DNA of 64,000 nucleotides from Aradus depressus (GCA_963662175.1 OY759218.1:6750001-6814000), one strand, 5' to 3'. Positions 29,327 through 40,433 are shown, numbered from the stretch's first letter. Notes: generated by a model not told the origin, from the letters alone. A program made the numbers and translations.

Positions 29327-30186
29327 CAAGGGGACCTTAAAGTGTGTGGGTCGCCGATTTCAATGAAACTTTTTCTCGTGTTTCTACATCGAAAAATAGT
29401 AGTTACGTGTCCGAGCGTTCGTGCCAATGGGCTTTCTGAGAAAATAAAAAACAAATGTAGGCGCGAAAAAGGGCGAAAATTGCGTTCACAAAGCTGTCAC
29501 TGGTCCTAGCTCCCTTAATCAATATCAATGAAATTTTCAGGGATGTTTGTACATCAAAACATATTGAACACATGTTAGGGGTTTGTCCAAATTAACCCCT
29601 GGATGCCCAGAATAAAATATTCAATATGAGGGTTTACTCTGCCACTGTGGAGGCTTCTTGGTTTGCAGAGTTTCATTTTTACATTCAAATCGTTGTCACT
29701 CGAAAATCACGTTTAAGAAAAACGCCATTTTTGGAAACAAGCGTGCAAATTGCTTTATTGAAATCTGAAATACTCGATAATATGAGGGTTTTTTGAGGTG
29801 AGAAATTAAATTTTGGAAACCATTTATCGATAATACATCCTGTAGTTGATTTTCAGCCCTCTATAGTGGCAGAGTAAACCCTGATATTGAATATTTTATT
29901 CTGGGCATCCTGGGGTTAATTTGGACAAACCCTTATACACGTGTCTAATATTTTTTGATGCACAAACATCCTGAAAATTTCTTTGAAATTGATTCAAGGG
30001 AGCTAGGAGCAGTGGCAGCTTTGTGAACGCCATTTTTTGCCATTTATGCGCCTATTTATTTTTTTTTCTTTGCTCAGAAGGCCCATTGGTACGAACGCTC
30101 GGACATGTAACTACTATTTTTCGATGTAGAAACATGAGAAATAGTTTCATTGAAATCGGCGACCCACACACTGTAAGGTCCCCTTG
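29327..30186. mobile_element. 860-bp palindromic (fold-back) element
   Basis: The left arm (29327-29655) and right arm (about 29862-30186) are inverted copies over about 325 bp: CAAGGGGACCTTAAAGTGTG at the left, CACACTGTAAGGTCCCCTTG at the right. The inner ends TTTACTCTGCCACTGTGG and TATAGTGGCAGAGTAAACC flank a loop of about 205 bp. A TGA triplet borders both ends. No transposase. Confidence 0.85.
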
Positions 30187-30395
30187 TGAGTTAAACAATT
30201 GCTGGAATGGGAATTTGGCAAATGGGGTGGAATACGGGATGTGGGAAATGCCATAACTTCCTTGGGGAATTGTAGAAATTAATAGAATAATAATTGATTT
30301 AAACTACATCGAGTAGAACGTGAAATGAAAATCAGATCAAATCTTTTTATACATTCAATTTTTAAAGACTCACTAAATATTCAACACATAAATGA
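30187..30395. other. Unassigned DNA between repeats
   Basis: No feature recognised. Confidence 0.3.
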
Positions 30396-30399
30396 TTTG

Positions 30400-30955
30400 T
30401 AATCAACTAAGTTTTCACTCTCCCTCTAAAACGCTACTTCTCCTCTGTCTGATTTAGCTGAAAATAATTACGTGTCTTATGAATCTACATATACAATTTT
30501 GTCTAGATGCATTAATTCCAGCGGTAGTTATTAGCAATTTAGAATTAAACCAACCCTACAATCCTGCTTTCCACTGGCCAATTTGACTGAAATACAATAA
30601 GAGTTCTTAAGGGGATCAGGATCCATGGGGACCAGAGAAGGGAGTTCGATTCCAATAGCCCACCCAATAACTGCCGATGTTATAAATGAGATCGACACAC
30701 AATTTAGAATGAGGATTCAGAAGCCACTATGTAAGTCAAATATTGAGTTTTAGCCCAAACGGTCGATTGGCTTTGGAGGGAGGGCGAAAACTTGATTGAT
30801 TCGAGTTGAGGAAGTACACTGCCGGTGATTCACCGACGCTTTTTTTTTTTTCATTTTTGAACTCAGGAGGTCAAAAATCATGAGATTCCGGTAAAAACAA
30901 CATATAATTTTTCAAAGATAACATAACTTTCCTTATACTACGTGATATTCATTGT
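30400..30955. repeat. Two family M halves joined in opposite orientation
   Basis: 30400-30615 is minus-type (GGCTAAAA-side missing; CTAGATGCATTAATTCCAGC). From about 30620 the plus-type part runs through CCCAATAACTGCCGATG, TTTTAGCCCAAACGGTCGAT, CGGTGATTCACCGACG, a T-run and GAACTCAGGAGGTC to CTTTCCTTATACTACGTG. Confidence 0.65.
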
Positions 30956-31385
30956 GTAACTGTGTTTACGGCAAGTTTAAAAGATCGAAATGAAATCCGA
31001 AAAATTAAAAAGCATAGAGCTGCCAAAAAAAAAAAAGTAACGACTTAGGTATTTCATTTTCCTTTTAACACAATTGAAGCTATGAAACGAAAGTATATCG
31101 CATAAAAGACCGTAAAAAAAATATTAAATATTTAGAGGTCAAATAACTAGGGTTTATTCGCCATTTTAAGGCCTTTAATACGGCAAAATATAATTTCTTC
31201 CATTATTTCCGTATTCCACGGGGAGTTATGTAAAAAAATAAAGTCTGCAATAAGTGAAACATAAAAACATTTTTTTGAAAAAAAATTACGAATAATCGAT
31301 GAAAACTATATTTTACAGAATGTATGCAATTTTTCTGGGGGTTCAATTTGGCAAATGAATCATTTCGTTAAACGAATAAAAAATA
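30956..31385. other. Unassigned AT-rich intron DNA
   Basis: No feature recognised. Confidence 0.35.
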
Positions 31386-31389
31386 AAAG

Positions 31390-31560
31390 AGTCGTCGGTG
31401 AATCACTGGTTATGTACTTCCCAAGCAGGAATTAATCAATTACGTTTTCGCTTCGGGCTAAAAAATAAAACTAAATTTTGCGCCGATACATTCATTACAT
31501 CGGCAGTTATGATTTGTATCGAGCCCCCGTTTTTTGTTCTCCTCCTTCCTTCTACTTGGT
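31390..31560 (-). repeat. Family M fragment, minus orientation
   Basis: GTCGGTGAATCACTGG at the start, then TACTTCCCAAGC, TTACGTTTTCGC and CGATACATTCATTACATCGG. Confidence 0.6.
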
Positions 31561-31785
31561 GTTCGATTGATTAAACTCAAGTCTTGTAGAAAATATGATA
31601 TTGCATTGGTTTATTTTAAAAACAGAAATAAGGTACCTATGTCAATTTATACTTAAATTTTTTTTAAAATTAAAGTCTTTATTTTGAAACAATCGGTATC
31701 AATCATAAGTAAATTTGATGAATGACATTCAACATTAAAATACAGGTACATTAAGAAAAAATAAATAAATAAATTAAAAAATATA

Positions 31786-33047
31786 TTATAACCATTCTCC
31801 CTCCCTGTGTGAGTGCAAATCACGTAATTAATAAAATAAATAAAATTGAGATCGAAAAATTATTAAATTTGAAAATTATTTAAATCGCGACTTTAATTAA
31901 ACAATGCCTGAATAGCTGAAAGCACTCCCACGGGAAGAACGGTTACAAGATCCTAACGGTTAGTTGACATCAGTAATTAACAATAATTAATTACTGTTGT
32001 CAACCAGAAGAAGCATGAGTGGGGGGGGGAAATGAAATGAATCAAACCTATAACTTTAACATATTTATTTTAATGAGAACATATTTACAAAACAACAATT
32101 GAATATATATAATTTGGCCGTGTGTCTGAAGGACTGAATTATAACTTAATTACGAGGTACCTCGATACGATATCCATGGCGAATGACGGCGTGATCACCC
32201 TTTCTGGACTTCCCGTAGAAATCGTCTATTCACATAGTCCCTGAAGATCTGCGTAGTTTCGAGGGCACACCAGAAGTTACACCCCCACTGACTTTGCACC
32301 GTCCAAGATCAAAGTGTGTCTCTACGACTAATTCACATATTCAAACTGATATTACTTATAGAAAAGATACGTGGTGATCACCCAAGACATGAACGAAGAA
32401 TGTTAATTTCACATATTCAAACTGATATTACTTATAGAAAAGATACGTGGTGATCACCCAAGACATGAACGAAGAAAACTCAATTGACATATTTAAACTC
32501 AACTGTACAATATAAAAAGAACGTGGTGACCAGCCAAGACATGAACGAAGAAAGTTAATTTCACATATTCTAACTAAACTTTACTTATAGAAAAGATACG
32601 TGGTGATCCACCAAGACATGAACAAAGAATGAGTAAAACGGGGAGTGGCTTCCGATATCTGACCGTGGTAGGGGACAGTTCTCGAAGCTTGATTGGTCGT
32701 CGGACTCCGCCCATTTTATTTCCAGCCAATCGCATATTACCAATTAACATCTGCCTCTAGTTGTGTGAAAACCTGGAGTAAGAAAAAAAACCTTTACTGC
32801 TTATTCCTTATACACCGGATGTAGACAATTATCTTGCCTTCCTTTCCATTGTGTCTCTATTATTCTTTATTTTCCGCTCCCAGCGATCGCGATTCTCTCG
32901 CAGGCATCATTGGTTCCGAGCATTCTCTTCCAAATGCAATTCTCTTTAATTTGATACCCCACAACCCATACTTTGCTCCTAGCGATCGCGATCCTCTCGT
33001 AGACATCGCCAGTTCTGAGCATTATCTATAGGGTAGACATGCTACAA
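31786..33047 (-). repeat. 3' LTR of the gypsy-type element
   Basis: Same length as 36092-37353. I see one substitution: A at 32606 against G at 36912. Contains four tandem units of about 75 bp and two related GCGATCGCGAT blocks near the end. Confidence 0.93.
32329..32632 (-). repeat. Four 75-bp tandem units inside the LTR
   Basis: Units share TTCACATATTCAAACTGATA, TATAGAAAAGATACGTGGTG and CAAGACATGAACGAAGAA; the first two are almost identical and the third most diverged. The same array is at 36635-36938. Repeats of this kind inside LTRs often serve as enhancers, which is inference here. Confidence 0.85.
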
Positions 33048-33050
33048 TAT

Positions 33051-33064
33051 CCCCCGTTCCCGTT
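33051..33064 (-). promoter_or_regulatory. Polypurine tract of the gypsy-type element
   Basis: Minus strand AACGGGAACGGGGG immediately before the 3' LTR, the expected plus-strand primer of reverse transcription. Confidence 0.75.
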
Positions 33065-34819
33065 AAAATAAAATATGTCGGCTAAATGACCATTGGAAGT
33101 CACATATTTTATTAGTTTCACTTAACACTTGCTCGTTCACTGAGCGTATACACTTAACCAAATACTCAGGTATCGACCTCATTATCATGCGTGACCAAAA
33201 CATGATTTTAAATTTCCTTTCGAATCGGCATGGCTTGCCTATGCATGCGTGACCAAAGCATGATTTTACTTTACGCTGTACTTCTTGGAGTTAACCCTCT
33301 CCATTGGCAAATAACGATGATTCTATTTCTAGCATACATTCACTGACTAGTTAAAACATCCAAAAAGGCCCCACGCCTCGACAATGTTTCAACTGAATTC
33401 CCATATACCTAATCCGCTTCAACAAAAATTTGGGTTGACCAAACCCTAACCATATGCCTCCTTAGGCCTTCGACAGGTATTTACCTTCTGCCGGAACGAC
33501 GACGAAATATAAAATAGAAAAATAAGCCCACTCAAATCCCATCTCAGTTTCATAAATATATGTAAATTCCGGCATCCGCATTAATCAAGTAGCGAAACCC
33601 TTTCTTCAGTTCAACAGTCAGTTCATGGCATAAAAAATAATTAAACTACTCCCGCCCCTTTAAATGGATTCTACAAGCATCAATGGAGTGGCCCCTTCTC
33701 CGTGTGTACGATAATTAAATATTCAATTCTGGGTATCCCCTCCAGTTTATAATATATCTCCCCCTCCAGTCATGTATGCTTCGGCTCCTTGCCTTAGGAT
33801 TTCTTAACTAAAATAAAAAAATTGACATTTGACCTACCGTGGTCGACACTCTATCATAATAAGTAAGGTCCATACCTGAATATATGTTACAAATATATTT
33901 ACAAGGCTCTCATTGGGTTAACATAGCCCATCATGGTCACTAGATAAAATATGGGTCAATGTGACATTTTCAATAGATACACACGGTCGGATACTAATAC
34001 AAATATTATTTTAAAATACAAAACAAAACAGACAAATACAATTGAAAGTACATTTACCATACGTGACTACCTACAAATGTGTGTGCCATCGCCTCGCTGT
34101 CAGCCTAGTCAGATCTGCTTTACTAATCAAACTCAAATACGTAGGTAAATTCCCATGGATGGCCAGTCCATACCTCTTCTGCCCCTCCTACAATTACGTT
34201 AAATTAAAATGACACCATAACCTAAATTAACTTATCCCAAACTATCAATATAAAAAGAAAAATACTTACTAATACTATTAAAAAAAATATCCTATTACTA
34301 AATATAAACAAAAAATTATCCTAACTTAATATCTAGAATTAAAAAAAAAACTAACCCTAACTTATTATCTAAAATTATATCTACAACCTGGCGATTCACT
34401 TTGGAATCATGAGCTCGACTAAGGGGGGTATGCTCGATGTTAAGCCCCAGGGGAGTGCCAGAATGTCCCCGTCTGCCTTATTCTATTTACAAAAAAAATA
34501 ACTAAATAATAAATCCCGTGTCCCCAATAAATGTGTATGTGTGATTCTTTGTGTGTTGTTGTATAATGAGGTGTTGGCCGTTAGTGTAAAATAATAAATA
34601 ATTCCCAAATAATAAAGAATAGTGTCTGATTTATGTGTGTGTGACTTTGTCTAACTGTTCCTGGGATAGCTGGGGATGGACACCCATAGAGACGTCACAA
34701 ATCTCTTCCCTGACTCTAGGGCCGCGATCTCGTCTGCAATAATCGCCCCCCTAACTCGGCTGAAGTAAGATCGTTAATCTCAAAGAGAGCCCTAGCGCTT
34801 CTCTAGCCTGCTTGTAAAT
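33065..34819 (-). other. Non-coding 3' interior of the gypsy-type element
   Basis: 1.75 kb between the ORF stop and the purine tract, without an open frame of note on the element's strand. It could be long 3' untranslated sequence or a decayed envelope region; no motif decides. Confidence 0.5.
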
Positions 34820-35659
34820 TTATCCGCTAATACACGGCTTCTGTGATGTCATATAAAAGATTCCTCCTTCCGCTACGTCGCTGCCGAGATGTCCTAAAAT
34901 AAAAATTTGAGGACTTTCCTTGTCTAAAATCTGGTAAGGTCCTTCCCAGAATAGTAAGAATTTAAATACAAAATGGTTGGGCAAATCCAAAACGCTATTA
35001 CGTAACGCCACCTCACCACGTTCGTAATTTTTCACGTAGACATCTTGGAAGGTGACATTGCTAGGCTGTTCGCGAGCAAAAGTCTGGTTCGTAGGCCAAT
35101 TCCTATGTCCTTCGGGTACGGTAAATGTCATTCGGTCATCTTGTTTTGGGGTTGAGATCTGAGTTTGACCCGAAACAGTATCTATTCTCTTCGAGATATC
35201 GGCGAATCTCTTCTCACAATCGGTACTAATAATATTTTGGTTCGAATTTATTTCTTCGACCTCCTTATCTAGATGCTGTGTTTCTGACACGATCCCACCT
35301 GTAACTTCATGATAACTGACACCTACCATGTCCCTAACTTTAGAAGTAGGCTTATCATATCTCTCTTCTGAATTGTCCTGCCTAGATTCAGATTGTACGG
35401 TACCCATATTACGTTTAATGGATTCGATATTATTTGCCATTGCCGAAATTTGTTCCTTTATCTCCGAAGTCTGCTGTCCTATCTGTTCCTGCATGGCCTT
35501 TCCCTGTTGTCCTAGTCCCGACATCTGTTCCTGCATGGCCTTAAACATCGCCTCTAGGTCAAATTTAGGATTTTCTACCGGGGACTCCGGGGGCGTACGG
35601 ATAGTTTTCCTAGACCGTGTCTGTATCGGCTCTAAGTCCGACTTCCCTTTCCCTTCCAT
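34820..35659 (-). CDS. Chimeric gag/integrase-end ORF of the non-autonomous element
   Basis: ATG 35657-35659 opens 279 codons. Residues 1 to about 30 are basic and polar. About 30-80 is Gln/Met-rich with heptad character (MFKAMQEQMSGLGQQG), a likely coiled coil, followed by an acidic, polar gag-like middle. From about residue 200 the text changes to that of the integrase C-terminal region: VALRNSVLDLPNHFVFKFLL, then the GPY/F-type core FWEGPYQIL at about residues 236-244, and FILGHLGSD. The catalytic parts of pol are missing in between, so this is an in-frame internal deletion rather than a normal gag. The frame is intact, so the product could be made. Confidence 0.75.
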   Translation of the reverse strand: MEGKGKSDLEPIQTRSRKTIRTPPESPVENPKFDLEAMFKAMQEQMSGLGQQGKAMQEQIGQQTSEIKEQISAMANNIESIKRNMGTVQSESRQDNSEERYDKPTSKVRDMVGVSYHEVTGGIVSETQHLDKEVEEINSNQNIISTDCEKRFADISKRIDTVSGQTQISTPKQDDRMTFTVPEGHRNWPTNQTFAREQPSNVTFQDVYVKNYERGEVALRNSVLDLPNHFVFKFLLFWEGPYQILDKESPQIFILGHLGSDVAEGGIFYMTSQKPCISG

Positions 35660-36068
35660 TCTGATAAGAAATATATATCAAAACAATTAAATGAATTATA
35701 CGGGAGGTCTGGTGCTAACCTAATTTCTATGGTGACCTGTCAGATGGCATCACAATACAACAATAGTTATAATATGTAAAATAAATGCCTACTAAATCTA
35801 CATAAAAAAAAAAAATCAAAAACAAAAAAAATAAAATTATTTCAATAAATGATGTCATTCATTGTCCCTACCCTCACCCATCCTTCTTCAGTTTTGATTC
35901 TAAATACCGACTTTAAGTGAAAATATAACATTGTGGCCTAATAGGCTGGAATCTACGTTAAAAAGCAAAAAAAAAAATTTTTTTTTTTTTTTTTTAAATT
36001 AATTAATTAATAAGGGACCGATTAGTGGGGTTCATTAATTATACTAATTGGCATAATTAATAAACAAA
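35660..36068 (-). other. Leader region of the gypsy-type element
   Basis: Between primer site and ORF. Contains an A-run meeting a T-run (about 35965-35996), a perfect hairpin-prone tract that may be a sequencing or slippage hotspot. Confidence 0.6.
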
Positions 36069-36072
36069 TCAA

Positions 36073-36090
36073 GTCCCTGTTCGGGCGCCA
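36073..36090 (-). promoter_or_regulatory. Primer binding site for tRNA-Lys
   Basis: The minus strand reads TGGCGCCCGAACAGGGAC, 18 bases complementary to the 3' end of tRNA-Lys, one base inside the 5' LTR. Confidence 0.9.
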
Positions 36091-36091
36091 A

Positions 36092-37353
36092 TTATAACCA
36101 TTCTCCCTCCCTGTGTGAGTGCAAATCACGTAATTAATAAAATAAATAAAATTGAGATCGAAAAATTATTAAATTTGAAAATTATTTAAATCGCGACTTT
36201 AATTAAACAATGCCTGAATAGCTGAAAGCACTCCCACGGGAAGAACGGTTACAAGATCCTAACGGTTAGTTGACATCAGTAATTAACAATAATTAATTAC
36301 TGTTGTCAACCAGAAGAAGCATGAGTGGGGGGGGGAAATGAAATGAATCAAACCTATAACTTTAACATATTTATTTTAATGAGAACATATTTACAAAACA
36401 ACAATTGAATATATATAATTTGGCCGTGTGTCTGAAGGACTGAATTATAACTTAATTACGAGGTACCTCGATACGATATCCATGGCGAATGACGGCGTGA
36501 TCACCCTTTCTGGACTTCCCGTAGAAATCGTCTATTCACATAGTCCCTGAAGATCTGCGTAGTTTCGAGGGCACACCAGAAGTTACACCCCCACTGACTT
36601 TGCACCGTCCAAGATCAAAGTGTGTCTCTACGACTAATTCACATATTCAAACTGATATTACTTATAGAAAAGATACGTGGTGATCACCCAAGACATGAAC
36701 GAAGAATGTTAATTTCACATATTCAAACTGATATTACTTATAGAAAAGATACGTGGTGATCACCCAAGACATGAACGAAGAAAACTCAATTGACATATTT
36801 AAACTCAACTGTACAATATAAAAAGAACGTGGTGACCAGCCAAGACATGAACGAAGAAAGTTAATTTCACATATTCTAACTAAACTTTACTTATAGAAAA
36901 GATACGTGGTGGTCCACCAAGACATGAACAAAGAATGAGTAAAACGGGGAGTGGCTTCCGATATCTGACCGTGGTAGGGGACAGTTCTCGAAGCTTGATT
37001 GGTCGTCGGACTCCGCCCATTTTATTTCCAGCCAATCGCATATTACCAATTAACATCTGCCTCTAGTTGTGTGAAAACCTGGAGTAAGAAAAAAAACCTT
37101 TACTGCTTATTCCTTATACACCGGATGTAGACAATTATCTTGCCTTCCTTTCCATTGTGTCTCTATTATTCTTTATTTTCCGCTCCCAGCGATCGCGATT
37201 CTCTCGCAGGCATCATTGGTTCCGAGCATTCTCTTCCAAATGCAATTCTCTTTAATTTGATACCCCACAACCCATACTTTGCTCCTAGCGATCGCGATCC
37301 TCTCGTAGACATCGCCAGTTCTGAGCATTATCTATAGGGTAGACATGCTACAA
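36092..37353 (-). repeat. 5' LTR of the gypsy-type element
   Basis: Direct copy of 31786-33047, so promoter and transcription start should lie here, reading leftward in the same direction as the host gene. Inner border is set by the primer site at 36073-36090. Confidence 0.93.
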
Positions 37354-37359
37354 TATACA

Positions 37360-37720
37360 TCTAAAACATATGATTATGTACAAAATAATAGGTAAAAAAA
37401 AAAATTATATATAATAAAATAATAATGGTCTCTATGCAAATAATATAATGTATACAAAACAAAGAGAAAATATTAAATAATAATAAACATAAAACAATAA
37501 TAATAAAGTTAAAATAAAATGAACATGAAAGTCCTTCAACTCGAGACCCCTCGAAACGCCCCCAGTTCTCTGTCATCCTCATCCCTCCAACTTAATGGGG
37601 GCAGGGGAGGCCGCGGGGGCATTGTGAAGGGTAAGGTTGGACACATAGAAGGGAGTATCGACAATTGTTGTTAGGACTTTGTTTTGGAAGGACTGGATAC
37701 GCTTGATGTTAGATGGCCTA
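37360..37720 (-). pseudogene. LINE 3' end (Jockey-like RT C-terminus and 3' UTR)
   Basis: Minus strand from about 37720: SNIKRIQSFQNKVLTTIVDT and PFYVSNLTLHNA, the typical end of the reverse transcriptase region of Jockey-type LINEs, then an open but unrelated AT-rich tail. The GGTCTCGAGTTGAAGG part and the AAGTTGGAGG word recur in the copy at 55139-55500. Confidence 0.68.
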
Positions 37721-37942
37721 GCACAACCTTATATTTTAAACGACGATATAAGATATAGTATATTTATCAGTAAGAAATATATTTATGGAATGTGTAATAA
37801 TATTAAATGTTAATGCCCGAATTGGCGAAACGTTAACTAAAATAAAAAAAAAAAAAATATATATTTGGGAAATCTAAAAGACAAAAAGTATTTGTACTTA
37901 TATAACTTTTTGAAGAATATTGTATAAGATTTAAATGGATAC

Positions 37943-38236
37943 CTGCGGCGATGACCTGAAAGAGACAAGGGACCTGCTGAGCTCCGATACTGTTCTCTGC
38001 CCAACATGAGAGGGTGCCATAGTCGAGGTCTGCGATCGGAGTGTAGCGGAGGATGCTCGTAGTTCCATTTCCAGAGAATCTCTCCGGTCCTACCTCCAGT
38101 GTTTCTCCAGAGTTGTTGAACTTCCATCGGAAGCTTGTTGCCGGAGGATCCGAGTTCACTCGACAAGGGATGTCCAGATTCTCTGCTCTAGAGGCCCCGA
38201 TCACCAAAATTCGGTCCTGGCGGCAGGTCGGACCAT
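37943..38236 (-). CDS. side-like: Sidestep-like receptor, Ig-domain exon (last Ig)
   Basis: Acceptor TTGTTCTTCTGCGCAG before 38236 and donor GCCGCAG|GTATCC at 37943/37942 bound 294 bases; it enters with two bases and leaves with one, matching both neighbours. The product GPTCRQDRILVIGASRAENL has the first Ig cysteine in IPCRV, the tryptophan in FRWKFNNSGE and the second cysteine in DYGTLSCWAEN, followed by IGAQQVPCLF, a signature of this family. Complete Ig domain in one exon. Confidence 0.9.
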
Positions 38237-38269
38237 CTGCGCAGAAGAACAATTCAACAATTAGGATGA

Positions 38270-38545
38270 TAATAATGATATTTATTTCCGTTAAACCAAA
38301 ACATGGTAATGTTAACGTCATAAGAATGTATATATTAAGGTAGGTTATAAACTAGATACATATACAGATATAACTATTTGAGTCTGATACAAACATGATT
38401 AGTAATAATTATACTATTAAAACAATAAAATGAAACGAATAAAAAACTGATTAATAAAAATTGAATATATATATAAGTACAAAAATAATAATACTAATAA
38501 ATACAGTAGATTAATTTGAATTAAATTACAAGGGGCTTATGGACC
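38270..38545 (-). repeat. Family R fragment
   Basis: ATTTCCGTTAAACCAAAACA, ACAGATATAACTATTTGAG and AATAAATACAGTAGAT match the AT-rich body of 21117-21600. The CTGATGA part is absent. Confidence 0.6.
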
Positions 38546-38564
38546 CTCATATTAACTTTTTAAG

Positions 38565-38950
38565 GGTATTCATTACATCGGCATTATTGGGGTTTTTGAA
38601 TTGGGCCTCCCCTGATTCCTCTTCCCTTCCTCCGATTCCGCTGAAAATTAACAGTTGTTGTCCTTAGAGGGTTCTGGATACACATATAAAATGTCTTGTC
38701 GATACATTAATTCTATCAGAAGTTATCGTGTTCACAGATAGGGATCAGAAGGGGGGCTCGACTCAAATACCCTAATAACTGCCGATGCAATGAATATATC
38801 GGTCCAAAATTTAATATAAGGATTCAGACGCCACTATGTAACCCAAATATTGTGTTTTAGCCCAAACGGTCGATTGACTTTGGAGGGGAAGCGAAAACAT
38901 TATTGATTAATTCGTGTTGGGGAAGTACCTAGAAGGTGATTCACCTGCTT
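38565..38950. repeat. Two family M halves joined in opposite orientation
   Basis: 38565-38742 is minus-type (GAAGTTATCGTGTTCACAGATA). From 38743 plus-type: GGGATCAGAAGGGGGGCTCG, CCTAATAACTGCCGATG, TTTTAGCCCAAACGGTCGAT, GGTGATTCACCTGC. The junction resembles that at 30620. Confidence 0.65.
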
Positions 38951-39109
38951 CTCTATTATGTGAAAGATAATAACCAAATACTGAACTTCAGGTAATTTGT
39001 GAGTGTTCGAAAGAACCCAAAATTTATCATATAAAAGTCTTTATTTTTTTACCACAAATCATTTAAAACAAAATTTCTCCCAATGGTCCCACAAAAAAAA
39101 TATTAGTAA

Positions 39110-39435
39110 GTCATCGGCTATGTACTTTCCCAGCACGAATTAATCAATTACATTTTCGCTCTCCCTCCAAAACCAATCAACAGTTTGGGCTAAAAATCAA
39201 TAGTTGACTTGCATAGTGGCTTGAATTCTCATACTAAACTTTGTATCGTTACCTCACATCTACAGTTTTTGGGGTTTTTGAGTTGAGACCATCCTCTGAT
39301 CCCCCCTCCCCTTCGACCGATTCAGCTGGACATTAATAGGTGCTGTCCTTAAAGGATTTTGAATTTAAATATAAAATTTCATTGTCATTTTTGGAATCAG
39401 GGGTTCGGAAAACATAAATTTCCGGTGATATAAGC
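39110..39435 (-). repeat. Family M element, minus orientation
   Basis: Begins TCATCGGCTATGTACTTTCCC, contains CCAATCAACAGTTTGGGC, CTCATACTAAACTTTG and a second unit, and ends GGAATCAGGGGTTCGG. Confidence 0.65.
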
Positions 39436-39439
39436 GATA

Positions 39440-39740
39440 TCTATAAAATGTACATAGTCCCCGGAGAAATATGGTCTCAATTATCGTCCGATTTCGGCAA
39501 AAAACTAATCAGATCCAAATTAGCACATGTAACTTCTTCATTCCAAATTTCAAGTACATCATTATAATCGTTTCTGCGTTAGAGCGCTCACAAAGTTCCA
39601 ATCACATACTCACAGACATACATCATCGCGAAAAAAAAGTATTCAGATGACCTTGCCACATGAAAATCCGCTGAAAACTAGATCTCGGGTTTTCACACGA
39701 TTTCAATACTTCCTTGAATTATAGATATAAGAAATTAAAA
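39440..39740 (+). repeat. Family N fragment
   Basis: CGTCCGATTTCGGC, ATTAGCACATGTAACTTCTTC, AGAGCGCTCACAAAGTTCC, CCGCTGAAAACTAGATCTCG, AATACTTCCTTGAATTATAG. Confidence 0.6.
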
Positions 39741-39744
39741 ATAG

Positions 39745-40430
39745 TGAATACATTCACTTGTCTTTAACCCTCTGGATGGTGAATGGGCGCCGAACAATCA
39801 CGCTAGGTGTTTCGCTCGCTCCATTATAGCCAACGAAATATTAGTCAAAGTAAACTAAAAAAAAAAATAGTTTTCCGGATCTCAATGATTTTTTAGAAAA
39901 GTCAGATTTATATATACAATAATATCATGTAACGCTCTCCTATAAAAATATTTTGGTTAAGGTGAAAGAATGGAGGATAAAAAGACTAGAAAGAGCTCCC
40001 TTCTTATAACTTAGTTCCCAAAAAAATTTTATCTATTTTATCTTTCATATTCTAAATTATATTTTGATTCAATTGTAAAGCAATCTCAGTTGACTTGAGC
40101 CCAGTTTTTGAAGCGGATGGGATAACCTGTTGAGACCCGTTTATCATCAACAAGTCTTCACAAAATATCGTTATGGGTCCCTGAGAAAAGACGGTTGACA
40201 GCCGTGTAAGCACATCTTTTATATGGGAAATTGAGAATTTGTGAAGCCTCAGAGGAAGAAGACCCTTATCTTATTGTCGTTACTTTTACAGAGCAGCCAA
40301 CATAAAAACCATGAAAATTATAGAGAATTGTAATCGTGCAAAAATTTGAAAGTATTCAACGGAATTTCAAGGTTCCATGAACACGTTTTGAGATTTCCGC
40401 TATGGAAGTACATTTTACAACCTACTGCTT
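39745..40430. other. Unassigned DNA ending in a reversed family N piece
   Basis: 40290-40425 holds a reversed family N end (ATTGTAATCGTGCAAAAATT, CAACGGAATTTCAAGGTTCC). The rest is unassigned. Confidence 0.4.
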
Positions 40431-40433
40431 ATA

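Larger units (their letters stand above)
31786..37353 (-). mobile_element. Young gypsy-type LTR retrotransposon with most of pol deleted
   Basis: Two direct repeats of 1262 bp (31786-33047 and 36092-37353) enclose 3.04 kb. Orientation is minus: the primer site for tRNA-Lys sits inside the right-hand LTR and a purine tract inside the left-hand one. The flanks TATA (31782-31785 and 37354-37357) may be the target duplication, matching the TATA-type preference known for gypsy-lineage elements. The single ORF (34820-35659) keeps a gag-like start and the integrase end; protease, RT, RNase H and the integrase core are absent, so the element is non-autonomous. It lies in sense in the receptor intron between the last Ig exon and the FN3 exon. 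Confidence 0.9.

Noticed and set aside
32834..33031. 65-codon ORF repeated identically at 37140-37337
   Set aside because: Both lie inside the LTRs on the strand opposite to the element; identity follows from LTR duplication.
34820..35659. Host gene with coiled coil
   Set aside because: It lies between LTRs with primer site and purine tract, and its C-terminus is integrase-like.
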